Origin: Lentimicrobiaceae bacterium
GTDB taxonomy: Bacteria > Bacteroidota > Bacteroidia > Bacteroidales > WCHB1-69
DNA: 5,958 nucleotides
Direction of reading: 5' to 3'
Assembly (NCBI GenBank): GCA_009787675.1
Contig: WQSU01000166.1
Coordinates: forward strand, 1-5,958
Shown piece after piece: positions 1 to 5,839 of this stretch. Each line of letters starts with the position of its first letter. Positions within the stretch are counted from its first letter, which is position 1. Under the pieces are notes generated by a model, which worked only from the letters and a program-made list of their open reading frames with translations, was not told the DNA's origin and did no database searches. The position numbers and the translations under genes are program-made.

Positions 1-87
1 CTTAATAAATCTGATTACCAAAATGTCAAAGAACGTGATTGTATGTTATTGTTATTCAAGTAGATTAAACGCAACACGAGTGATTAG

Positions 88-150
88 GAATTACGAATTA
101 CGAATTACGAATTACGAATTACGAATTACGAATTAGGAATTACGAATTAG
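88..150. repeat. Tandem heptamer array, nine GAATTAC/GAATTAG units
   Basis: Nine uninterrupted 7-bp units run head to tail: six GAATTAC, then GAATTAG, GAATTAC, GAATTAG. A degenerate unit (GATTAG) sits just before at 82-87. The array is noncoding by position, lying 73 bp upstream of the permease start. In frame it would read as the NYELRITN-type peptide that turns up in spurious Bacteroidota ORFs. Near-perfect short units of this kind are prone to slipped-strand length change, so copy number may vary between strains. That is inference. Confidence 0.95.
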
Positions 151-162
151 GAGAAAAACATT

Positions 163-194
163 ACACCTATACACCTATACACCTATACACCTAT
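163..194. repeat. Tandem octamer array, four ACACCTAT units
   Basis: Four perfect 8-bp ACACCTAT units follow the heptamer array after the short spacer GAGAAAAACATT. The array lies 30-61 bp upstream of the permease ATG, where a leader or promoter would be expected. No -33/-7 promoter of the Bacteroidota type is recognisable in or around it. Confidence 0.95.
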
Positions 195-214
195 TAACCA
201 TTAACCATTAATCA
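194..214. repeat. Tandem heptamer array, TTAACCA x3
   Basis: Two TTAACCA units and one TTAATCA unit, followed by the partial unit TTAAAT, end about 5 bp before the permease ATG. They occupy the place of a ribosome-binding site. No Shine-Dalgarno sequence is present there, which fits Bacteroidota, where A/T-rich unstructured leaders commonly serve for initiation. Confidence 0.85.
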
Positions 215-223
215 TTAAATTTT

Positions 224-2602
224 ATGCCCCCCCTCAAACTCGCTCTCCGCAACACCTTCCGGAAAAACGGAGGTAATCTTATCAAAGTTATCTCTTTAGG
301 CGCCGGATTAACCATTGCGTTAGTGTTGATCGCCAAAATTCTTTTTGAATTGAGTTTCGACAAACATTTTCCTGACCACGAGCGGATTTATTGCATTTAC
401 TCCAATTGGTCAATGGGAAATTCTGAGGGAGAAGAACCTGAAATGGAGCTTGATGACAGGACACCCGGCGCTATTGCCTGGGGGATGAAAAATGAGATTC
501 CTGAAGTGGAAAATTCCACCCGCTATACAATGCTTTGGCAGTACGGAATTTATACAGAAAATAGAGATTTTATTTCGTTAGCTACAGATGCGATACTTGC
601 CGATGAAAACTTCTTTGATATTTTGCAACGTCCTATTTTGATTGGAGATGCAAAAACTATTTTGAGTACGCCGATGCAATGCATGATATCAGAATCTCTT
701 GCCGAAAAGATTGGGATGGAAAATATTGTAGGTAAAATCATTACGTTGGAAAATTTTGATTCTGCGCGGTTAACTGTAGCGGGGGTTTTTAAAGATTTTC
801 CGGAAAATTCAACCCATATCCATGAAGTGATCATCTCTTTAAAATCTATTTCAAGTTTTACATGGGATGGTTCTGAAAATTGGGAGGGCAACGATCGATA
901 TTATAGTTTTGTAAAATTGATACCCGGCGCAACTCCGGAATCTATTGCAGACCAGATTACTGCAATGCTTGAACGTAATATGGATATGGAATCATTAGAA
1001 GAAGCCGGAGTAAAAATAGAATATCTCCTTAAGAATATCAAAGAAGTGCATAGAGAAGATTCACAGAGCATTTTATTGGTATTCGGGTTGTTAGTAGCCG
1101 TTTTATTGATTACTGCCATATTAAATTACTCGCTTGTAGTAATTGCCTCTGTATCAAGAAGGACGAGAGAAATTGCCGTGCATAAATGTTACGGAGGTTC
1201 CGGCGTAAATATTTTTAAACTGCTGTTTACAGAAACTGTAGTGCATCTGCTATTGGCATTGGTTTGCGCTTTTGTTGTTGTTATGCTGTTGGAAGACACT
1301 ATGGTAAATCTGTTTCATGTCTCCTTCAAGGCGCTCTTTGCACCCGAGATTTTATGGATACTCGGCGCAGTTTGTGCGGTTGTTTTATTGATTACCGGAT
1401 TTTTCCCTGCATGGCTCTTCTCCAAAATCCCTGTTACCGCAGCCTTTCAAAAAGCAGGAGAAACCCACCGAAGATGGAAAATGGTCTTGATTTTTATTGA
1501 AGTAGCGATCACCTCTTTTATCATTACTTTTCTCTGTATGATTGGATTTCAATATCAAAAAATGATTAATGCCGATCAAGGTTACAATTATGAGAATATA
1601 TTGTATGTGGGTAATGTTATTAAAAATTCTGATACCAGAAACAGTATTGTACAAGAGTTAAATAAACTCTCTGAGGTAAAAAACGTGGCAAGGTGCTACC
1701 TCATACCCGTTAATGGCAGTACCGGAAACAATGTTTCGGAGATTGGAAGCGAAAGACAACTGTTTAATATTGCCGATTTGCGTTGGGTAGATGAAAATTT
1801 CTTTGAGGTAATGGAGATTTCTATCATTGAAGGTAAAGGATTTAAAAAAGGGGAAACCGGTTCTAATATGATGATGGTCAGTAAATTGTTTGCGGAACAA
1901 ATGGCAGAAGTTGCCGGATGGACAGACGGTGTAGTGGACAAACGTATTTTTGTAACCGAACACGGCGAACAAACCATCTGTGGTGTTTTTGGAAATATTG
2001 CTGTCAACCCGAGCAGTTGGGGCAGCGACGACCGCCCTGCCGCCATCTTCTACGATCCCGAAGAGATCAGACCTTATCAGTTTATTATTAAGATGCACAA
2101 AATTACGCCCGAAATCGTTGACAAAGTTGCTGCAATTTTCCACACCCTTGCGCCCGATGAACGTATTGAAGTTGAGAATCTTGAACAGATTTTTTTAGGA
2201 AACTTCTTTACGATAAAAGTGTTCCGCACCGGTTTTCTCATTTGCAGCGTTGTAACCTTGCTCCTCGCCTTAATTGGGCTGGTTGGGTATCTTCACAACG
2301 AAACGAATCGGCGCCGTGCCGAAATTGCCATCCGGAAAATTAACGGCGCCACCACCGGCACCATTCAAAGTTTATTCCTCAAAAACATAATAAAACCGGT
2401 GATCCCAGCCATTATAGCCGGCATCGTCGCCGCAGTGATTGTAACAGAATTTGTGCAAGCCTATTTTATGGACAACCTCCGCATCTCGCTGCCCATTTAC
2501 GTTTGCTGCGCCATAGCGATCTTTGTCATCATTATGGGGAGTGTGAGTTTGAGTATTTACAAAGCCTCGGCAAGGAATCAGGTGGAAAATATTGAAAAAT
2601 AG
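224..2602 (+). CDS. MacB/FtsX-family ABC transporter permease
   Basis: Inner-membrane permease of a MacB-type (type VII) ABC transporter, 792 aa, which would work with a separate ATPase. It has two tandem copies of the MacB periplasmic core plus FtsX module. TM1 is at about 22-43, the first periplasmic domain at 45-275, and TM2-4 near 283-310, 335-357 and 376-398. TM5 is at about 421-442, the second periplasmic domain at 445-660, and TM6-8 near 667-690, 725-745 and 757-779. Each FtsX module carries the cytoplasmic coupling signature: RRTREIAVHKCYGG at 312-325 and RRRAEIAIRKINGAT at 696-710. No Walker motifs are present, so the ATPase is elsewhere. The length is normal for eight-TM Bacteroidota members and the frame is intact. 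The ATG at 224 is chosen because in-frame stops lie just upstream. The substrate cannot be deduced: macrolide, peptide or lipid export and a signalling-only role are all possible. Base composition is uneven (16 G+C in bases 1561-1620, 31 in 2281-2340). Confidence 0.93.
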   Translation: MPPLKLALRNTFRKNGGNLIKVISLGAGLTIALVLIAKILFELSFDKHFPDHERIYCIYSNWSMGNSEGEEPEMELDDRTPGAIAWGMKNEIPEVENSTRYTMLWQYGIYTENRDFISLATDAILADENFFDILQRPILIGDAKTILSTPMQCMISESLAEKIGMENIVGKIITLENFDSARLTVAGVFKDFPENSTHIHEVIISLKSISSFTWDGSENWEGNDRYYSFVKLIPGATPESIADQITAMLERNMDMESLEEAGVKIEYLLKNIKEVHREDSQSILLVFGLLVAVLLITAILNYSLVVIASVSRRTREIAVHKCYGGSGVNIFKLLFTETVVHLLLALVCAFVVVMLLEDTMVNLFHVSFKALFAPEILWILGAVCAVVLLITGFFPAWLFSKIPVTAAFQKAGETHRRWKMVLIFIEVAITSFIITFLCMIGFQYQKMINADQGYNYENILYVGNVIKNSDTRNSIVQELNKLSEVKNVARCYLIPVNGSTGNNVSEIGSERQLFNIADLRWVDENFFEVMEISIIEGKGFKKGETGSNMMMVSKLFAEQMAEVAGWTDGVVDKRIFVTEHGEQTICGVFGNIAVNPSSWGSDDRPAAIFYDPEEIRPYQFIIKMHKITPEIVDKVAAIFHTLAPDERIEVENLEQIFLGNFFTIKVFRTGFLICSVVTLLLALIGLVGYLHNETNRRRAEIAIRKINGATTGTIQSLFLKNIIKPVIPAIIAGIVAAVIVTEFVQAYFMDNLRISLPIYVCCAIAIFVIIMGSVSLSIYKASARNQVENIEK

Positions 2603-2611
2603 TTATAAATG

Positions 2612-3373
2612 CTACAAAGCAGTTAAGATTGTACCTTTTTGTTTTTTAAAAAACCTTATGGCATCGAGATATGAGTAACAACTTGAACCTGCCCCTGTAA
2701 TCCACCATCTATAAGTGTGTACTCCCTGCTGCATTTCAAAAGTATATTTTTCCCATGACTTTGCCAGTTTTATAGTTTTTATTAAATGGTCATCTATATA
2801 AAAACTAAGTTCTGTTGAATACCAATTTTCTATATCGTCTTTAGCGTAAAATTCTATACAATCAATATCCGCATTGCCAGTTTTTATTGTGGTTAGTTCT
2901 CCCCAAGCCGCTGAGAAAGTTCTTATAGAATAATCATCATCAAATCCGGGAGAAAAAATTTGCCATGCTCCTTTTTTCCATCCTAAAGGAAACTGTCCAT
3001 TACTAAAAGTAACAAAATCAGGACTTTCATATTTTACTAAAATAAAAGAAACTTTTGCTTCAGAATTAGTCCCATCCTCTGCAATAGCTACTGCACGAAT
3101 CGTGTGAGTCCCTTCTTCCAAATTGTATGTATTAATTTGAAAATTATAAGGAAACTTCTCTTTACTTGCATAGCCAACATTATCAAGATAAACTTGAACT
3201 TCTAAAATTGTAGTGTTAGTAGCATCGGCATTTACTACAAGTTCAATAATATCATCCAATTCAAAAGTTGTATTAGGGAGAGGAGAAATAATTTCGCATG
3301 TAACTTTAGGTTTATTGCAAGCTGCAAAGAAAAAAATGACAATAATTCCTATAAAAAAAAATGTTCTTTTCAT
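2612..3373 (-). CDS. Ig-like domain lipoprotein, downstream paralogue
   Basis: Predicted lipoprotein of 253 aa. It begins MKRTFFFIGI and has a hydrophobic signal peptide ending in the lipobox FAAC, so Cys19 would be lipidated. Residues 27-113 resemble a bacterial Ig-like domain of the Big_7 kind, with the pattern VYLDNVGYAS, FPYNF, EGTHTIRAVAIAEDGT. Residues 118-244 look like a second beta-sandwich (FPLGWKKGAWQIFSPGFDDDYSIR, ELSFYID, GVHTYRWW, SYLDAI). This second part recalls the jelly-roll modules of bacterial surface proteins; it is a resemblance, not a proven family. The residues after the lipidated Cys (NKPK) lack the acidic surface-export signal of Bacteroidota, so a periplasmic-facing location is likelier. 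It is the second gene of a tandem pair, starts 60 bp after its paralogue and is probably cotranscribed with it. It carries nine extra C-terminal residues (QKGTILTAL). The gene is A/T-rich. Function is unknown; binding of glycan or protein is a guess. Confidence 0.85.
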   Translation of the reverse strand: MKRTFFFIGIIVIFFFAACNKPKVTCEIISPLPNTTFELDDIIELVVNADATNTTILEVQVYLDNVGYASKEKFPYNFQINTYNLEEGTHTIRAVAIAEDGTNSEAKVSFILVKYESPDFVTFSNGQFPLGWKKGAWQIFSPGFDDDYSIRTFSAAWGELTTIKTGNADIDCIEFYAKDDIENWYSTELSFYIDDHLIKTIKLAKSWEKYTFEMQQGVHTYRWWITGAGSSCYSYLDAIRFFKKQKGTILTAL

Positions 3374-3415
3374 ATCGTTGAATTTTATTAATTAATTGTA
3401 TTATAATTATTTCAC

Positions 3416-3430
3416 TTAAAAAATGGCATC
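3416..3430 (-). other. Partial second copy of the lipoprotein 3' end
   Basis: Read on the minus strand, this is GATGCCATTTTTTAA. It lies just after the stop codon of the upstream lipoprotein gene and repeats that gene's own last codons (GATGCCATAAAATTTTTTAA at 3441-3460) apart from four missing bases. It could be a leftover of a further duplicated copy, or replication slippage at the 3' end. The match is short and A/T-rich, so chance is possible. Confidence 0.4.
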
Positions 3431-3433
3431 TCA

Positions 3434-4168
3434 TTATTTTTTAAAAAATTTTATGGCATCAAGGTAGGAAGAGCAGTCTTCTCCCACATGTGTAAGCCGC
3501 CAGTGAAAAGTATGTATGCCCGGGGGGAGATCAATTGTGTATTTTTCCCAAGATTTAGTCAATGTAATTTTTCTTACAAAATTATCATCTATATAAAAAC
3601 TAAGATCAGTTTCAAGCCAATTATCTATTTCATCTTTAGCATAAAATTCTATACAATTAATATTAGCATCACATGTTTTTACTGTAGATAAATCACCTGC
3701 TAAAAAAGCTGACACCCTTATTGAATAATCATCATCGAATCCGGGAGAAAAGACTGCCCAGTTTCCATCTTTCCATCCCAAAGGAAATTGTCCATCACTA
3801 AAAGAAACAAAATCGGGACTTTCATATCTAACTAAATTAAAAGAAACTGTTGCTTCAGATTTTGTTCCATCATCCGCAATAGCTACTGCACGAATCGTGT
3901 GATTTCCCTCTTTCAAATCATATGTATAAATTTGAAAATTATATGGAAAAGCATCTTTACTTGCATAGCCAACATTATCAAGATATATTTCGACATCTGA
4001 AACTATGACATTTTCAGCATCAACAGTTACCGAGAGTTCAACGACATCACCCAATTCAAAAGTGGTATTAGAGAGAGGTTTAATAATTTCGCATGAAATT
4101 TTTGTCTTGTTACAACTTACAAAGAGGATAAGGAAAGAAATACATACAATAAAATAGATTTTTTTCAT
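3434..4168 (-). CDS. Ig-like domain lipoprotein, upstream paralogue
   Basis: Predicted lipoprotein of 244 aa with a signal peptide MKKIYFIVCISFLILFVSC and lipidation at Cys19. It aligns with its neighbour over all 244 residues with no gap, and about 154 positions are identical by hand count. Identity is low in the signal peptide and high in the Ig-like core (YLDNVGYASK, HTIRAVAIA) and the second domain (FSPGFDDDYSIR, CIEFYAKD, LSFYIDD). Cys26, Cys172 and Cys232 are conserved in both, while Cys166 is unique to this copy. No catalytic motif is visible, so a binding or structural role is more likely than an enzyme. It is the first gene of the minus-strand pair. A TACTTTTG -7 box lies 30 bp upstream of its ATG, so it is probably transcribed by the housekeeping sigma factor, divergently from the adaptor gene. 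The residues after Cys19 (NKTK) again lack an acidic surface-export signal. Confidence 0.85.
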   Translation of the reverse strand: MKKIYFIVCISFLILFVSCNKTKISCEIIKPLSNTTFELGDVVELSVTVDAENVIVSDVEIYLDNVGYASKDAFPYNFQIYTYDLKEGNHTIRAVAIADDGTKSEATVSFNLVRYESPDFVSFSDGQFPLGWKDGNWAVFSPGFDDDYSIRVSAFLAGDLSTVKTCDANINCIEFYAKDEIDNWLETDLSFYIDDNFVRKITLTKSWEKYTIDLPPGIHTFHWRLTHVGEDCSSYLDAIKFFKK

Positions 4169-4197
4169 AATTTTCGTTTTGTTTTTACAATTTTTGG

Positions 4198-4205
4198 CAA
4201 AAGTA
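4198..4205 (-). promoter_or_regulatory. Candidate -7 box (TACTTTTG) for the lipoprotein genes
   Basis: On the minus strand this reads TACTTTTG, an exact match to the Bacteroidota housekeeping -7 consensus TAnnTTTG. It lies 30 bp upstream of the 3434-4168 start codon, giving a short 5' leader. No clear -33 TTTG is present at the usual spacing (the sequence there reads around AATGTAA), so the call rests on the -7 element and its position alone. Confidence 0.45.
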
Positions 4206-4277
4206 TATTATTTTCAATAATTACATTTTTTTTCGAAAACTCTAAAAGGAATTAATAAAAGGGAAAAACATTTCGTC

Positions 4278-4308
4278 AAAAAATCATACACTCACTGTAT
4301 GTTTTTTT
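4278..4308. promoter_or_regulatory. Inverted repeat, candidate activator (enhancer) site
   Basis: A perfect dyad CATACA-CTCAC-TGTATG spans 4285-4301. It extends outward, after one T/T mismatch, as six A's facing six T's. It is centred near 4293, about 100 bp upstream of the start predicted from the sigma-54 promoter. That is the usual place for an NtrC-family activator site. It could fold as a hairpin followed by a T run, but it lies between divergent genes where no transcript needs ending, so an operator is the better reading. The protein that would bind is unknown. Confidence 0.5.
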
Positions 4309-4365
4309 TACATTTTACATTTTTGAAAAATTTTTAAACTTCTTATTGTAAATGATTTAAGTATT

Positions 4366-4383
4366 TTGGCACGATTATTGACA
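4366..4383 (+). promoter_or_regulatory. Sigma-54 (RpoN) -24/-12 promoter for the HlyD-type gene
   Basis: The sequence TTGGCACGATTATTGACA matches the sigma-54 consensus TGGCAC-N5-TTGC with one mismatch, the last C replaced by A (TTGA). The -24 GG (4368-4369) and the -12 element (GA at 4380-4381) are separated by the required 10 bp. The predicted start is near 4393, giving a leader of roughly 80 nt before the ATG at 4475. Sigma-54 promoters need an ATP-dependent enhancer-binding activator. In Bacteroidota, HlyD/ABC efflux operons are often found with such NtrC-type response regulators (general family knowledge). Confidence 0.6.
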
Positions 4384-4416
4384 ATAAAAAGAGAAGAGGA
4401 AAAAAGGAGAAAAAAA

Positions 4417-4466
4417 TTAAATCTTGAACCTTAAATTTTTAAATCTTAAATCTTTAAATCTTAAAC
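4417..4466. repeat. Degenerate heptamer array, TTAAATC consensus, in the adaptor-gene leader
   Basis: Seven consecutive 7-8 bp units (TTAAATC, TTGAACC, TTAAATT, TTTAAATC, TTAAATC, TTTAAATC, TTAAAC) end 8 bp before the ATG at 4475. The stretch has no stop in one frame, so a TTG at 4424 could be mistaken for the start and would add 17 residues of NLK-type repeat peptide. It would lie in the 5' leader of a transcript from the sigma-54 promoter, as a low-structure ribosome landing zone. Confidence 0.8.
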
Positions 4467-4474
4467 ACATAGTT

Positions 4475-5719
4475 ATGGACAGAAAAATCGAACACAAAAC
4501 CCGGCTGCGGAAGAAGCACATTCCGTGGATTGTCGGAGGCGCATTTCTCCTCATCGTTGCCGCGTGGCTCATCTTTGGCGATCATCGCTCTTCGTTACGC
4601 GTGGACAGTCGCACGCTCACCATTGCAGAAGTGAAGCAGGGGGAGTTTAAAGACTACGTGCGCGTCAGCGGAATAGTACAACCTATAACTACTGTGCAAC
4701 TTACTCCGCTTGAGGGCGGTATTGTGCAGGAGATTGTAATTGAGGAGGGCGCCACCGTGCAAAAAGGCAATGTGATTATCAGGCTGAGTAACCCGCAACT
4801 TAACATCCAAATTTTGGAAAGTGAGGCTTCGTTGGCGGAGAAAGAGAACTTTTTGCGCAACACCCGCGTGCAGATGGAACAGGAGAAACTCAACCTGCGC
4901 CGCGAACGCCTCAACCTCGAAACCGAAGTAGAACGGAAGAAACGAAAGTTTGAACAAACCAAAGCGCTTTATCAGGAAAACCTGACCTCGAAAGAGGATT
5001 ACCTGCAAGCCAAAGAAGATTACGATCTGGCGCTCAAAAGTGCTGAATTGGTGATTGAACGTCAACATCAAGACTCTATTTTCAGGGCGTTGCAGGTGAA
5101 CAACATGGAAATTAACCTTTACTCCATGCAGCGCAACATGACTTTGGTGCGCCAACGGGTAGAAAATCTGAACGTTACCTCTCCCATTGATGGCGAGTTG
5201 GGTTTGTTGGACGCCGTGCTGGGTCAATCTATTTCCTCCGGACAGAAAGTTGGGCAAATCAACGATTTATCAAACTATAAAATTGAAGCGATGATTGACG
5301 AACACTACATCGACAGAGTAATGCGCGGATTATCAGGCACATTTGAGCGCGGGGGCGAGAAATACCAGGTGCAAGTCAGCAAAGTATTTCCCGAGGTGCG
5401 TGGCGGTCAGTTTCGCACATGGTTTACCTTCACAGGCAGTCGCCCCGACAACATCCGCACCGGACAGACCTACTACATCAACCTTGAGCTGGGGCAACCC
5501 ACGCAAGGCTTGATCATCCCGCGTGGCACCTTCTACCAAACCACCGGCGGCAACTGGATTTTTGTAGTGGAAGAGGGCAAAGCCGTTCGCCGCCCCGTAA
5601 AAATCGGCCGCCAAAACCCACAACACTACGAAGTGCTCGAAGGCTTAACCCCCGGCGAAAGGGTGATTATAAGCTCGTATGAGATGTACAGGAATAATGA
5701 GGTGCTGATAATTAATTAA
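4475..5719 (+). CDS. HlyD-family periplasmic adaptor (membrane-fusion protein)
   Basis: Periplasmic adaptor of 414 aa that would link an inner-membrane transporter to a TolC-like outer-membrane channel. It has a basic cytoplasmic N-terminus, one TM anchor at about 17-35, and a first lipoyl half with adjoining barrel strands at 63-107 (GGIVQEIVIEEGATVQKGNVI). A long alpha-helical coiled-coil hairpin follows at 110-230, then the second lipoyl half at 231-267 (TSPIDGELG, GQSISSGQKVGQI), a beta-barrel at 268-340, and a membrane-proximal domain at 345-414 (IPRGTFYQTTGGNWIFVVEEGKAVRRPVKIG). The hairpin tip carries KALYQENLTSKEDY, close to the RLS channel-docking motif, with Lys158 in place of Arg, then Leu165 and Ser172. 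The ATG at 4475 is preferred over a TTG at 4424, because the intervening 17 codons are the heptamer array. Its permease partner may be the 224-2602 gene or one beyond the window. Macrolide, peptide or other substrates cannot be told apart. Confidence 0.92.
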   Translation: MDRKIEHKTRLRKKHIPWIVGGAFLLIVAAWLIFGDHRSSLRVDSRTLTIAEVKQGEFKDYVRVSGIVQPITTVQLTPLEGGIVQEIVIEEGATVQKGNVIIRLSNPQLNIQILESEASLAEKENFLRNTRVQMEQEKLNLRRERLNLETEVERKKRKFEQTKALYQENLTSKEDYLQAKEDYDLALKSAELVIERQHQDSIFRALQVNNMEINLYSMQRNMTLVRQRVENLNVTSPIDGELGLLDAVLGQSISSGQKVGQINDLSNYKIEAMIDEHYIDRVMRGLSGTFERGGEKYQVQVSKVFPEVRGGQFRTWFTFTGSRPDNIRTGQTYYINLELGQPTQGLIIPRGTFYQTTGGNWIFVVEEGKAVRRPVKIGRQNPQHYEVLEGLTPGERVIISSYEMYRNNEVLIIN

Positions 5720-5734
5720 GAATTAAGAATTAAG
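5714..5734. repeat. Heptamer array AATTAAG x3 overlapping the adaptor stop codon
   Basis: Three perfect AATTAAG units begin inside the last codons of the HlyD-type gene, so its TAA stop is part of the first unit. After them comes a looser run of similar words (GATGTGAGACATTAGATATGAGA). The 7-bp period is the same as in the arrays before the permease and the adaptor gene. Confidence 0.85.
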
Positions 5735-5768
5735 AGATGTGAGACATTAGATATGAGATTTTTATTAA

Positions 5769-5788
5769 CCGTAGGCTTCAGCCTACGG
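5769..5788. repeat. Perfect palindrome CCGTAGGCT/AGCCTACGG
   Basis: Two 9-bp arms flank a TC centre, so it can form an 8-9 bp G/C-rich hairpin. It lies 50 bp after the adaptor stop. The + strand lacks a T run after it, as does the minus strand, so it is not a typical intrinsic terminator. It resembles the REP-like intergenic palindromes that are dispersed in Bacteroidota genomes; copy number elsewhere cannot be judged from this window. Confidence 0.75.
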
Positions 5789-5839
5789 ACTAGAACAGAT
5801 AACATGAAGAACCCCGAAGCAATCCGAACGCACGCAATT

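Larger units (their letters stand above)
2639..4168 (-). repeat. Tandem gene duplication (two lipoprotein copies)
   Basis: Bases 2639-3373 and 3434-4168 are direct repeats offset by exactly 795 bp with no net indel. Identity persists at the DNA level in blocks, for example 27 identical bases at 3081-3107 and 3876-3902. Both copies keep open frames and signal peptides, so neither is an obvious pseudogene. The short identical blocks within otherwise diverged sequence could reflect strong constraint or local gene conversion. Confidence 0.9.

Noticed and set aside
1..63. Open frame from the left edge to TAG at 61-63 (20 codons), possible tail of an upstream gene
   Set aside because: Only 20 residues, no recognisable family, and another frame is also open across the region. 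Not enough to support a gene end.
88..150. CRISPR array
   Set aside because: The units are 7 bp in direct contact with no spacers, so this is a simple tandem repeat.
1658..2143. 161-codon open frame on the minus strand inside the permease gene
   Set aside because: It is antisense to the intact second periplasmic domain of the permease, with no family resemblance or promoter.
4362..4369. TATTTTGG as a housekeeping -7 box (TAnnTTTG) for the adaptor
   Set aside because: It mismatches the conserved TTTG and has no TTTG about 19-21 bp upstream. The overlapping -24/-12 sigma-54 motif fits better.
4424..4474. TTG at 4424 as the start of the adaptor gene, adding 17 residues
   Set aside because: The extra residues are the translated TTAAATC array and do not resemble an adaptor N-terminus. 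The ATG at 4475 gives the normal short basic start before the TM segment, although GGAG at 4406-4409 lies 14 bp before the TTG.
4595..5257. 220-codon open frame on the minus strand inside the adaptor gene
   Set aside because: It lies fully antisense to a well-supported HlyD-type gene and has no domain. It is a shadow frame of a G/C-richer gene.
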